64,000 nucleotides of DNA from Pseudofulvibacter geojedonensis (GTDB lineage Bacteria; Bacteroidota; Bacteroidia; Flavobacteriales; Flavobacteriaceae): positions 62,001-126,000 of the forward strand of contig NZ_JBHTJM010000001.1 of NCBI RefSeq assembly GCF_042675745.1. Reading direction: 5' to 3'. Shown piece by piece: positions 46,301-52,761 of this stretch. The position numbers and the translations under genes were made by a program. The notes under the pieces are model-generated. The model did no database searches and had not been told where the DNA came from. It saw nothing but the letters and a program-made list of their open reading frames with translations. Each line of letters starts with the position of its first letter. Within the stretch, counting starts at the first letter, position 1.

Positions 46301-46507
46301 AAAATATTTAACCGTTGGGGGAACCTAGTTTTCGAAAGCAACAACTACGACTCTAAAAAAGGTGGTTGGAGAGGAAATGCTCATGCAGGTGGATCTACCA
46401 TTGGTAGTGGAACTAAATTACCACATGGTACGTACTATTATATAATTGAAATTAAAAACAGCGATGTAGATCCTATAACTGGACACGTGTTTTTAGGAAC
46501 AGACTAA
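37325..46507 (+). CDS. Giant SprB-like repeat adhesin with T9SS type B (gliding motility-associated) sorting domain
   Basis: The 3060-residue secreted protein has a signal peptide (starting at either ATG 37325 or 37343; MKNFVLPLLVLLCLYGTNS...FAQ), an N-terminal region with several Cys (about 29-180), a PKD domain (about 220-290, with WDWGHSG and FSHTFPSAGTYSVTLIVTDGNG), and a SprB-type repeat (about 295-370, LSETHIDISCNASNDASIDL). Eight 81-residue repeats follow (376-1022), then fourteen 92-97-residue repeats (1023-2363), then five to six HYR-like domains (2364-2876) and a gliding motility-associated CTD of type B (last 105 residues, VVTPNGDIYNDFF and LKIFNRWGNLVFES). It resembles F. johnsoniae SprB, a mobile surface adhesin, at about half its length. 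Each repeat has paired Cys and many Asp/Asn, suggesting disulfides and calcium binding. Export should need the SprF-like protein encoded next. Confidence 0.92.
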   Translation: MKTLGVMKNFVLPLLVLLCLYGTNSTFAQLNPEDDLRDLDLGCNSNNYTILEVFLAGSPTDSSVPVSPCNPGDPVMAYVWSNYSSNSNSNVSAFTIFADLTLNHQDGTTDTIFYQHCVGDLSSSNNGVNEIMIDSINWTCGDEIIFSNATLGWVTAGGIDCNNVQITDFNKAQCDNVGDILVDAPLVANFITDVDCSTDYTANFTSTTTGGLVRDPNDPIDVLLPNPYQYTWDWGHSGVGTGPIEGPSPFMPSDATFSHTFPSAGTYSVTLIVTDGNGTSDTIIKNVTVYDIITLSETHIDISCNASNDASIDLTVSGGLAPYTYDWDNDGLEDPDNDTQDLNSLSAGDYTVIVTDANGCTDTMTVTINEGDNNPPTATNPNSINVQCSADVPDPDINVVDDETDDSGTPTVAWISDVSDNNSCPEVITRTYSVTDDCGNSINVTQTITIDDDILPTASNPDSVSIQCSADLPVVDIEVVTDEADNCTANPVVAWVSDVSDNNSCPEVITRTYSVTDDCGNSINVTQTITINDDTLPTASNPDPISIQCSADIPAIDIEVVTDEADNCTANPVVAWVSDVSDNNSCPEVITRTYSVTDDCGNSINVTQTITIDDDILPTASNPDSVSIQCSADLPVVDIEVVTDEADNCTANPVVAWVSDVSDNNSCPEVITRTYSVTDDCGNSINVIQTITIDDDILPTASNPDSVSIQCSADLPVVDIEVVTDEADNCTANPVVAWVSDVSDNNSCPEVITRTYSVTDDCGNSINVTQTITIDDDILPTASNPDSVSIQCSADLPAVDIEVVTDEADNCTANPVVAWVSDVSDNNSCPEVITRTYSVTDDCGNSINVTQTIIIDDDVLPTASNPDPVSIQCSADIPAVDIEVVTDEADNCTANPVVVWVSDVSDNNSCPEVITRTYSVTDDCGNSINVTQTITIDDDILPTASNPDPVSIQCSADIPVVDIEVVTDEADNCTTNPVVAWVSDISDNNSCPEVITRTYSVTDDCGNSINVTQTITIDDTIAPDISACNLDINTSLDCDASNNETAADQWNADNLATIQACATDNCDIDLTVTSDYNFSNLNQVCGPCGTLSVTYNVIDDCGNNTPITLNLSFNDNTIPDLSNCNVTDETIECDGTNNEAIADQWNADNIAELESCAQDDTAVTVNSNYSFTNLNSTCGLGGTILVTYTVTDECGGSASLNATLTLNDSTPPNLDACSVTNTTIECDGTNNEAIADQWNADNIAALESCVADSCDPDFSGQVTSNYAYSNLSSTCGLGGSIAVIYTITDDCGNSSTLNATLTLNDSTPPNLDACSVTNTTIECDGTNNESIADQWNADNIAALESCVADSCDPDFSGQVTSNYAYSNLSSTCGLGGTIEVIYTITDDCGNSSTLNATLTLNDSTPPNLDACSVTNTTIECDGTNNESIADQWNADNIAALESCVADSCDPDFSGQVTSNYAYSNLSSTCGLGGSIEVIYTITDDCGNSSTLNATLTLNDSTPPNLDACSVTDTTIECDGTNNEAIADQWNADNIAALESCVADSCDPDFSGQVTSNYAYSNLSSTCGLGGTIAVIYTITDDCGNLSTLNATLTLNDSTPPNLDACSVTNTTIECDGTNNEAIADQWNADNIAALESCVADSCDPDFSGQVTSNYAYSNLSSTCGLGGTIAVIYTITDDCGNSSTLNATLTLNDSTPPNLDACSVTDTTIECDGTNNESIADQWNADNIAALESCVADSCDPDFSGQVTSNYAYSNLNSTCGLGGTIAVIYTITDDCGNSSTLNATLTLNDSTPPNLDACSVTNQVLECTDDNQAAADAWNAANIAALESCVADSCDPDFSGQVISDYDFDNLNTTCGPCGSINVTYTITDDCGNSSTLSAILSFDDITIPDLSDCDVNSLTLECDGTNNESIADQWNADNITALQACANDLGITVTSDYSFSNLNVSCGQAGSIPVTYTVTDDCDNSATLNVTITFEDTTAPNLDACSVTDTTIECDGTNNQSIADQWNADNITALESCVADSCDPDFSGQVTSNYTYNNLSSTCGLGGTIAVIYTITDDCGNSSTLNATLTLNDSTPPNLDACSVTNTTIECDGTNNESIADQWNADNITALESCVADSCDPDFSGQVTSNYAYSNLSSTCGLGGTIAVIYTITDDCGNSSTLNATLTLNDSTPPNLDGCSVTNQVLECTDDNQAAADAWNAANIAALEACVADSCDPDFSGQVTSDYNFDNLNTTCGPCGSINVTYTITDDCGNSSILSAILSFDDITIPDLSDCDVNSLTLECDGTNNESIADQWNADNIAALQACANDLGITVTSDYSFSNLNVSCGLAGSIPVTYTVTDDCDNSATLNVTLTFEDTTAPTFNENLPGDITVECDEVPQAETLTAGDSCDNDIQISFSESFSGQDDECANEYTITRTWVATDCASNSFSHTQTITVIDSDAPEFVASSLPQDMTVECDDDIPNLNDVVLEAIDNCADVSDITITPSEVISGQDDECANEYTITRTWIATDCAGNSFSHTQVITVIDSDAPEFVASSLPQDMTVECDDSIPDLEDVILEVTDNCAEANDITITPFEVISGQDDECANEYTITRSWTATDCAGNKTEHIQIITVIDSTAPDFSGELPQDITLNCHDTIPSLDDVIVTAVDNCNSDTNITITASEDVEGQDDECAGAYSIIRTWTATDCAGNSKTYQQIITVEDNSAPVIEVDAQDLTVECSDYTEEMFEDWLATFGGATATDNCSEVTWTNNYTEDKWIDGCGSQQYIEVTFTAADPCGNTATTSAIFSIEDTIAPTILTELESEITVFCTEIPEVPEIEATDNCDEDVTIEFNEEIVTVSGDSDYDIVWSWIVSDECDNISTIQQVIHVTTNEVITQNIELCIDDEVLDLYTLINDEYHGTGYFEVTSGQYTIIDHHFDPTIAPVGQYTITYYTDDECNLTGTITIIVDDECFDCTDDMYISKVVTPNGDIYNDFFKVEGLDDCGTPTLKIFNRWGNLVFESNNYDSKKGGWRGNAHAGGSTIGSGTKLPHGTYYYIIEIKNSDVDPITGHVFLGTD
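38450..40390 (+). repeat. Eight tandem 80/81-codon HYR-like repeats in the adhesin
   Basis: Units of 243 bases start at 38450 (240 bases), 38690, 38933, 39176, 39419, 39662, 39905 and 40148. The protein unit opens PTASNPDSVSIQCSADLPV and contains DEADNCTANPVVAWVSDVSD and RTYSVTDDCGNSINVTQ. Units 2 to 8 are nearly identical in DNA, which points to recent expansion or gene conversion. Unit 1 is the most diverged. Confidence 0.93.
40391..44413 (+). repeat. Fourteen tandem 92-97-codon repeats in the adhesin, including a 1146-bp block duplication
   Basis: Each unit contains the core ECDGTNNEAIADQWNADNIA or a variant and ends near DDCGNSSTLNATLTLNDSTP. Three subtypes are seen. The order of subtypes in units 7-10 (42122-43267) is repeated in units 11-14 (43268-44413), and both blocks are exactly 1146 bases, so a four-unit block was duplicated in tandem. 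Units 3 to 8 are almost identical to each other. Confidence 0.92.
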
Positions 46508-46585
46508 CAACTTAACACAATCATACGGCAACACACACCCCAAGGTGTTCCATCTGAGTAATTACTAATTTAATACTAAAAACAG

Positions 46586-47503
46586 ATGAAAAAGATAATT
46601 TTAATCGCGATTGCCCTAATAAGTTCTCAATACAATTGTAATGCGCAACAACAACCGCAATTTACACACTATATGTATAACACCATTGCTGTTAACCCAG
46701 GCTATACTGGTAGTAGAGATGCTCTAGCCATTAATGCTGTGAATAGAAATCAATGGGTTGGATTTGATGATGAAGTTCCTAGAACTACAACCATTTCCGT
46801 TCATTCTCCTCTAAGAAACGAAAATATGGGATTGGGTATTTCTGTAATGCACGACCAATCAGGTTATGAAAACTTCTCATATGTATATGCAGATTATTCA
46901 TATACTATAAAAGTAAAAGAAGATCATCATTTAGCTTTTGGAGTCAAGGCTGGTTTTAGTCAATATAAAATTGATCCTGAATTATTTACGTATCAAGAAG
47001 TTTTAAACGATCCATATTTTCAAGATCAATTAAACAGATGGACTCCTAACGTTGGGGTTGGTATGTATTATCATACAGAAAAATGGTATGCAGGTCTATC
47101 GTCTCCAAGAATATTAAACAACGACTATAACAAGGACAGTGAATATGTTGCACTTGAACAAAATCATTATTACCTAATTGGTGGTTATGTTTTTGACATG
47201 ACATCAAACACCAAGTTTAGACCTTCTTTTTCTACGAAATATACAAGTGGAGCTCCTTTGTCTGTAGAAGGGAGTGCAGTATTTCTTTTCTATGAAAAAT
47301 TTTGGTTAGGAGCTTCCTACAGAGTTGATGATGCCATTGGAGCACTATTCGATTTTAAGTTAAATAAACAATTTAGGATTGGATATGCATTTGAATATCC
47401 GGTAACAGATATAGCCAGATATACATCTGGAACACACGAAGTAATGCTTATTTATGAATTTAAATATAATAACAGTAGATATAAATCACCTAGGTATTTT
47501 TAA
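46586..47503 (+). CDS. PorP/SprF family type IX secretion membrane protein
   Basis: The 305-residue outer-membrane barrel protein has a signal peptide (MKKIILIAIALISSQYNCNA/Q) and the PorP/SprF signature QPQFTHYMYNTIAVNPGYTGSRDAL near the mature N-terminus, followed by MGLGISVMHDQSGYENFSYV and a barrel rich in aromatic alternations (KWYAGLSSPRIL, FWLGASYRVDDAIGALFDFK). SprF is needed for export of the type B cargo SprB in F. johnsoniae; here it directly follows the type B adhesin gene, 78 bases away, so it is very likely that cargo's partner. The stop codon lies within a long inverted repeat (see separate entry). Confidence 0.94.
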   Translation: MKKIILIAIALISSQYNCNAQQQPQFTHYMYNTIAVNPGYTGSRDALAINAVNRNQWVGFDDEVPRTTTISVHSPLRNENMGLGISVMHDQSGYENFSYVYADYSYTIKVKEDHHLAFGVKAGFSQYKIDPELFTYQEVLNDPYFQDQLNRWTPNVGVGMYYHTEKWYAGLSSPRILNNDYNKDSEYVALEQNHYYLIGGYVFDMTSNTKFRPSFSTKYTSGAPLSVEGSAVFLFYEKFWLGASYRVDDAIGALFDFKLNKQFRIGYAFEYPVTDIARYTSGTHEVMLIYEFKYNNSRYKSPRYF

Positions 47504-47559
47504 TAGCGTGCAAAGCTAACCTAAGTCTATAATCTATATATCGAGCGCCTAGGTGATTT
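47483..47559 (+). repeat. 12-bp inverted repeat across the stop of the PorP/SprF gene
   Basis: AAATCACCTAGG (47483-47494, last codons of the gene) and CCTAGGTGATTT (47548-47559) are perfectly complementary around 53 bases, followed by TATAACAC. The structure could reduce read-through into the OmpA gene or protect the upstream mRNA. Confidence 0.55.
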
Positions 47560-47583
47560 TATAACACTTTAAATTATTTTATT

Positions 47584-49485
47584 ATGAAACGTATCGTCCT
47601 TTTAATAATAGCTACCTTATTTAGCTTGACAGCTTTTAGTCAACTAGGTAAGAAAAAATATGCTGATAAATTATATAATGAATTCTCATTTATAAAAGCC
47701 GTTGAAGTTTACAATGAAATGTATCAGAAAAAACCTGACAATTTTCATATTAATGAGCGATTAGCGAATTGCTATATGTTTTTGAGGCAACCAGAAAATG
47801 CTTTAAAACATTACAAAAATGTAGTAAGAAAATCGGCTAATCCAAAATATTATTTAGCATATGCTCAAGCTTTAAGAGGTGCTGGAGAGTATAAAAAATC
47901 AGAAAAATGGATGCGTAAATTCAAAAATATTGGAGGGAAAGATACCCGTGCCAATCAATTTTTTGACAATCCTGATTTTTTTGATTTAATATATAACAAA
48001 GAAAAACGATATGCTTTAAAAAACCATCCTGCAAATACATATAATAGTGATTATGGAGCTATAAAATACAACGGAGAAACCTATTTTGTTTCAGCAAGAA
48101 ATGATGAAGATGCAAGTACAAAAAGAGTGTATAACTGGAACAACCAACCTTTTCTTGACATTTTTAAATTAAATGATTCTAGTAGTGTTGCTATACGCTT
48201 ACCAGAGTCAATTAACACAAAGTTTCATGAAGGAGCAGCCTGCTTCACTCCTAACGGTAAATATATGTATTTCACTAGAAACAACTATCATAACAAAAAG
48301 GCTATTAAAGACTCTGAGGGAACTAATAACTTAAAAATATTTAGAGCCGAATTGATTAACAACGAATGGGTAAACAGTAGACCTTTATTTTTTAGTAGCG
48401 ATGAATATTCTGTAGGTCATCCTTCTATTAGTAGCGATGGAAAATATTTCTTTTTTACTTCAGACATGCCTGGTGGTTATGGAGGAACAGATATTTATGT
48501 TTGTGAAGTACACGAACGTGGAGGCTTAAAAAAACCCATGAATTTAGGACCAATTATTAATACAGAAGGGAATGAAATGTTTCCGTTTTTCCATCAAAAA
48601 GAAAACAGATTATATTTTTCTTCAGATGGTCATTTAGGTTTAGGACAGCTAGATATATTTACAGCAGAATTAAAAGATAACACATATAGTAATGTAACCA
48701 ACCTTGGAGAACCTGTGAATAGTATTGCAGATGATTTTGCTTATAATTTAAATGAGTTAGGAAACGAAGGATTTCTTTCTTCAAACCGAGAAGGTGGCGT
48801 TGGAGACGATGATATATATACTTTTACCAGAAGAAGAGACTTTACACTTAAAGGTAGAATAACAGATAAGATAACCAAAGAACCACTTGAGGGAGCTACT
48901 ATAATACTGTCTGATAGCGATGGAAATATTTTACATGAAGTAGTTACAGCTGAAGATGGTTACTATGAAAAACTAATCAAAAGAAATCATAACTATCAAA
49001 TAAATGGTGATAAACCAAAATTTGAGAACGATTTTAAAGCCTTCAACTCATTTAATCAAGAAGAATATACAGAAATGATTGTAAATCTTGAATTAGATCC
49101 GCTTAGAGATATGAATATATTAGCTGGATTAAGTGCAGATATTATTTACTTTGATTTTGATAAATGGGATATTAGAGAAGATGCAAAACCTGAGCTCAAC
49201 AAAATTATTGCGGTAATGAATAAATACAAAAATATGGTTATTCATATTGAATCTCACACAGATTCTAGAGGATCTGCAGCGTATAATGAAAAACTCTCTT
49301 CTAAAAGAGCAGAATCAACTTATAATTACTTTATAGAGCAAGGTATAGAAACAAGTAGAATAACATCTCATAAAGGATATGGAGAATATCAATTAACTAA
49401 TGATTGCGGGGATGGTAAAAAGTGTAATGAAGATCAACATCAAGCAAATAGACGAACAGAATTTGTGATTGAGAAAATGAATTAA
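47584..49485 (+). CDS. OmpA-family protein with TPR and PD40 repeats, part of the adhesin module
   Basis: The 633-residue protein has a signal peptide (MKRIVLLIIATLFSLTAFSQ), a TPR region (about 20-130, ANCYMFLRQPENALKHYKNVV), a WD40-like PD40 propeller (about 145-410; SISSDGKYFFFTSDMPGGYGGTD and NRLYFSSDGHLGLGQLDIF), a CarboxypepD_reg-like domain (about 420-500) and a C-terminal OmpA domain (about 515-633; DIREDAKPELNKIIA, ESHTDSRGSAAYNEKLSSKR, NRRTEF) that binds peptidoglycan. This architecture is common next to PorP/SprF genes and resembles PorE, which links the T9SS to the cell wall. It lies 80 bases after the SprF-like gene and completes the export/anchoring module. Confidence 0.93.
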   Translation: MKRIVLLIIATLFSLTAFSQLGKKKYADKLYNEFSFIKAVEVYNEMYQKKPDNFHINERLANCYMFLRQPENALKHYKNVVRKSANPKYYLAYAQALRGAGEYKKSEKWMRKFKNIGGKDTRANQFFDNPDFFDLIYNKEKRYALKNHPANTYNSDYGAIKYNGETYFVSARNDEDASTKRVYNWNNQPFLDIFKLNDSSSVAIRLPESINTKFHEGAACFTPNGKYMYFTRNNYHNKKAIKDSEGTNNLKIFRAELINNEWVNSRPLFFSSDEYSVGHPSISSDGKYFFFTSDMPGGYGGTDIYVCEVHERGGLKKPMNLGPIINTEGNEMFPFFHQKENRLYFSSDGHLGLGQLDIFTAELKDNTYSNVTNLGEPVNSIADDFAYNLNELGNEGFLSSNREGGVGDDDIYTFTRRRDFTLKGRITDKITKEPLEGATIILSDSDGNILHEVVTAEDGYYEKLIKRNHNYQINGDKPKFENDFKAFNSFNQEEYTEMIVNLELDPLRDMNILAGLSADIIYFDFDKWDIREDAKPELNKIIAVMNKYKNMVIHIESHTDSRGSAAYNEKLSSKRAESTYNYFIEQGIETSRITSHKGYGEYQLTNDCGDGKKCNEDQHQANRRTEFVIEKMN

Positions 49486-49646
49486 AACATCACCTTTTAT
49501 AGTGATATCATCAATATAACTGTTTATTTTTTAAATAAAAATCATTATTTTAACAAATATTACGTATATTTATAATCCCAAAAAACTCATTCCTCTAAAA
49601 ATTACTATTATTAAAAAGTAGTTAAACAATTATCAATAAAATAATC

Positions 49647-49732
49647 TAGAGACTACTTCGTATATTTAAATTATCGAAGATTGTGTAATTATTAGGGTTT
49701 AAGTCGATATAATGCGGAGTGGTTCTCTTTTT
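49647..49732 (+). ncRNA. Candidate structured RNA, copy 1 (conserved 45-nt core inside a hairpin)
   Basis: The outer stem pairs AGAGACT + ACTTCGTAT (49648-49663) with ATGCGGAGT + GGTTCTCT (49712-49728), with three G-U pairs and one bulged U, followed by a T-run (49728-49732). An inner helix ATCGA/TCGAT (49673-49677 with 49704-49708) closes a loop of about 26 nt. The core 49666-49710 is identical to copy 2. No reading frame explains it. Confidence 0.6.
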
Positions 49733-49806
49733 ATACAAACCAAGTAATAAATTCCCCCATCAAAAAAATACTTACTAAAATGTAGTTAATCAAATTTTTA
49801 AATATT

Positions 49807-49891
49807 ATAACTACTTCACGTAATTAAATTATCGAAGATTGTGTAATTATTAGGGTTTAAGTCGATATCATGTGAAGTAGTTATTTTTTTT
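49807..49891 (+). ncRNA. Candidate structured RNA, copy 2 (same core, compensated stem)
   Basis: The outer stem ATAACTACTTCAC (49807-49819) pairs perfectly with GTGAAGTAGTTAT (49872-49884), followed by eight T. The 45-base core at 49824-49868 is identical to copy 1 at 49666-49710 (158 bases earlier). Compared with copy 1, one stem pair changes from G-C to A-U, and three others vary while keeping pairing. The T-run overlaps the last codon of pdxH on the other strand, so the element could also end the adhesin-module transcript. Confidence 0.6.
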
Positions 49892-50543
49892 ATGGAGCTA
49901 ATCTATCTATCTTCCAAGAAAAATCCTCTTCTAGCTTATACCTTATTCTGTCATGAAGTCTATTTGGTCTACCTTGCCAAAATTCAATTTCAACCGGTTT
50001 TACAATATACCCTCCCCAATGTTCTGGCCTCGGTATTTCTTTTCCTTCATAATACAATTCTAACTCCTTCAACTTGTTTTCTAGGTCTTTTTTTTGAACC
50101 ACTTTACTTTGATTAGACACGTGTGCACCTAGCTGACTTCCTCTAGGCCTACTAGCAAAATAACCATCTGATACTGAATTAGAAACCTTTTCTGCTTTAC
50201 CCTTTATAATTACTTGCTTTTCGGCAGAATGCCAAAAAAAAGACAAACAAACCTGATTATTATGAGCTATAGCTTTTCCCTTTTCACTATTGTAATTAGT
50301 ATAAAAAATAAATCCTTCGTGAGTATATTTTTTTAACAGTACTACTCTACTTTTTGGAAAACCATCTTTACCAATTGTAGATACAGTCATTGCATTAGCT
50401 TCATCAACCGTATCTGACCTGTCCACTTCATAAAACCAAGTTTGAAATAATTGCAATGGATTATCTGGAACATTATTTAATAATAGTTCAGACTTCTCAT
50501 AAGACTTCCTGTAATTACTTAAATCCTTTTGCATTAAAATCAT
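49890..50543 (-). CDS. pdxH: Pyridoxamine 5'-phosphate oxidase
   Basis: The 217-residue protein (214 if it starts at the ATG at 50534) matches PdxH: LSNYRKSYEKSELLLNNVPDNPLQLFQTW, FPKSRVVLLKKYTHEGFIFYTNYNSEKG with the FMN/PLP-binding Arg and Lys, SFFWHSAEKQVIIKGKAEKV, YFASRPRGSQLGAHVSNQS and the C-terminal EFWQGRPNRLHDRI and RLAP. It oxidises PNP or PMP to PLP using FMN and oxygen. It is convergent with the adhesin module; the candidate RNA lies between. Confidence 0.96.
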   Translation of the reverse strand: MILMQKDLSNYRKSYEKSELLLNNVPDNPLQLFQTWFYEVDRSDTVDEANAMTVSTIGKDGFPKSRVVLLKKYTHEGFIFYTNYNSEKGKAIAHNNQVCLSFFWHSAEKQVIIKGKAEKVSNSVSDGYFASRPRGSQLGAHVSNQSKVVQKKDLENKLKELELYYEGKEIPRPEHWGGYIVKPVEIEFWQGRPNRLHDRIRYKLEEDFSWKIDRLAP

Positions 50544-50608
50544 ATTAATTGATACACAAAAGTAGTTTTTAAATCAGTTTTAATCGTTATTTTTATAAAA
50601 AACATTTT

Positions 50609-51034
50609 ATGAAATTTACTTGTTCTGTTTGCATAAATAAACCTGTTAATACTGTTATTGAAGAGTTTTTAAACCCAGAATCTCTTAAAAGAAGCATGAA
50701 GGGTTTTATTAAAAAAGAATTAATTAGTGGAGAACTTCATGCTACTGGAGCTAAAAGTAAATTATACTACGATAAGTTTGAAATGGAAGAAACTATTTTA
50801 GAAAACAATCTACCCATGTTTTTCTATGCTCAATACGACCATACACATATGAGTAATACTATGAAAACTACCTTTAAGCCTTTATCTGATAATGAAACTC
50901 AAATAATCACAGAGATTCATTATACAATTTTTAAAGGTTTTGTAATTAAAATCATATCGAAATTATTTCCTAATTTTTTCAAAAAACAAACTCAAAAATG
51001 GTTAAATGAGTTTAAGAAATATACAGAAAAATAA
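50609..51034 (+). CDS. SRPBCC (START-like) family protein
   Basis: The 141-residue protein looks like a small START-domain polypeptide: N-terminal strand MKFTCSVCINKPVNTVIEEFLNPESLKRSMKG, then strands around SKLYYDKFEMEETILENN and TQIITEIHYTIFKGFVIKII and a C-terminal helix (NFFKKQTQKWLNEFKKY). Such domains bind hydrophobic ligands or are polyketide-cyclase-like. The ligand is unknown. It is divergent from pdxH with a 65-base gap and convergent with the next gene. Confidence 0.75.
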   Translation: MKFTCSVCINKPVNTVIEEFLNPESLKRSMKGFIKKELISGELHATGAKSKLYYDKFEMEETILENNLPMFFYAQYDHTHMSNTMKTTFKPLSDNETQIITEIHYTIFKGFVIKIISKLFPNFFKKQTQKWLNEFKKYTEK

Positions 51035-51052
51035 GTATAAATTATAACAGCA

Positions 51053-52744
51053 TTAATAGTTAAGATAAACCCAACCATTATATTTAGTATTAGTATGACA
51101 TCCTGAATTATCACCTAAATTTAACATATAATAATAAGATCCTGTAGGTAAAAGTCCACTCCCTCCTTTATTAGATTCTCCATTCCAATCATTAGAATAT
51201 CCCTTAGTTTTTTCATATAAAAGATCTCCCCATCTATTAAAAACTTTTAATGTAGCATTAGGATAAAATTCTATATTAAGAATAATAAAACTATCATTTA
51301 CACTATCTCCATTAGGTGTAAAAGAATCTGAAACTTCAATTATAGGAGAATTAATAACCGAAACTGTAAAACTCTGATTATAAGGGCAAGTTGAATTATA
51401 ACCTAAATACCTATATATTGTTTGGTTTGTTGTTATGTTTAAGCCAGGAGAGAGCATTTCACCATTTCCGTTAGGCAATGTATAATAGTTTCCTGCTGTT
51501 AAATCTGGTAATATATAATTATTACAGACTTCTATATCTGAAGGAAAGTTAGTATCATACTCAAAAACTCTTGCTGTTCCTGAATTAACTCCATCAATAT
51601 CACTCCCAGGTAATCCTAAAATAAATTTATTTCCTTCATTATTTATAGCTATATCTATTCCATCTCCTAAAGCTTCTCCACAAACTCTATTTTCTAATAG
51701 AATCCACTCATTCGCTTCGTTACTTTTATAAACTTCTACATAACCACTAGTATTATCTCCATAAGCATGTTCTGCTCCTATTGCTAAAATATTTCCTTCA
51801 GAATTTAAACTCACATTAAAAACACCATCGTTTAAAGCTCCTCTTATATCATTTCCTATTTGAGTCCAATTACCTGAAACATTTTTAAATACTCTCGCAT
51901 AACCAGTAAAATTATCACTTAAAATATAATCTTGTCTGGCAGCAATTGCCAAAATATTACCCTGAGAATTAAAACTAACCCTACTTAAATAATCATAAGC
52001 TGCATCTCCTACTATATCATTTCCTACTTGTACCCAACTATCATTTATATTTTCAAAAACTTTTACTCTACCAGCTCTATCCATACCATTTACATTGCTA
52101 TGTTCTGCCCCTATAGCAATCATATTTCCTTCAGAATTCAAACTTATATTTCCTCCAAAAAAACTAGCTTGCTCACTTTCAATTATATCACTACCTATTT
52201 GCTCCCAATTTCCAAAAACAAACCTATAAATCATAACTTTATTACCATAATAAGCAGAAACAGCAAGTATGTTACCTTCATCGTTTAAACTTATGCTATT
52301 GCCAAAGTCAAAAAAAGAGGTGTTTCCGTAGATTGAATTACCTATTTGTTGCCATGATCCTGAAACATTTTCATAAACCCTAACAATGCCATGATTAAAG
52401 CCATTTTCATCATTACCTAAACCGCCTATAGCAAGAATATTACCATTATTACTTAAACTAATTGTAGATGAATAATCATAAGCTCCTGTTCCGTATATAG
52501 CATCACCAAATTGAACCCAATTTCCTTCTTCATTTTTAAAAACCTTCACATAACCGCAATGGTATTCTCCATTATCTGTTGTATTATTTCCAGATATAGC
52601 TATTGTATTTCCATCTCCACTTATCTCAGTATGAGAACCATAAAAATCCCCCTCATCAAGCCCATATAAATCTTGTCCTACTTGCACCCATTGCCCGTAA
52701 ATTATTGAAGGAATGATAAATACTAAACATCTAAATAAATACAT
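51053..52744 (-). CDS. Secreted beta-propeller-like protein with T9SS type B sorting domain
   Basis: From the ATG at 52744 the 563-residue protein begins with a signal peptide (MYLFRCLVFIIPSIIYG/Q). A GTG at 52762 is possible but adds only six residues and overlaps the rnz stop. Residues about 20-400 are seven or eight repeats of the form SGSWVQIGNDIYGD followed by SLNSEGNILAIGA, a propeller pattern. The C-terminal 100 residues are a type B gliding motility-associated domain (VSDSFTPNGDSVNDSFIIL, TLKVFNRWGDLLYEKTKG). It should be a T9SS-exported surface protein. Unlike the giant adhesin it has no PorP/SprF partner alongside, so it may use the partner encoded at 46586 or another. Confidence 0.83.
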   Translation of the reverse strand: MYLFRCLVFIIPSIIYGQWVQVGQDLYGLDEGDFYGSHTEISGDGNTIAISGNNTTDNGEYHCGYVKVFKNEEGNWVQFGDAIYGTGAYDYSSTISLSNNGNILAIGGLGNDENGFNHGIVRVYENVSGSWQQIGNSIYGNTSFFDFGNSISLNDEGNILAVSAYYGNKVMIYRFVFGNWEQIGSDIIESEQASFFGGNISLNSEGNMIAIGAEHSNVNGMDRAGRVKVFENINDSWVQVGNDIVGDAAYDYLSRVSFNSQGNILAIAARQDYILSDNFTGYARVFKNVSGNWTQIGNDIRGALNDGVFNVSLNSEGNILAIGAEHAYGDNTSGYVEVYKSNEANEWILLENRVCGEALGDGIDIAINNEGNKFILGLPGSDIDGVNSGTARVFEYDTNFPSDIEVCNNYILPDLTAGNYYTLPNGNGEMLSPGLNITTNQTIYRYLGYNSTCPYNQSFTVSVINSPIIEVSDSFTPNGDSVNDSFIILNIEFYPNATLKVFNRWGDLLYEKTKGYSNDWNGESNKGGSGLLPTGSYYYMLNLGDNSGCHTNTKYNGWVYLNY

Positions 52745-52761
52745 ATTGTAAAATTTAATCA

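Noticed and set aside
49647..49891. Integron attC sites
   Set aside because: The arms read AAC...GTT rather than the required GTTRRRY...RYYYAAC pairing, and no integrase gene is in the window.
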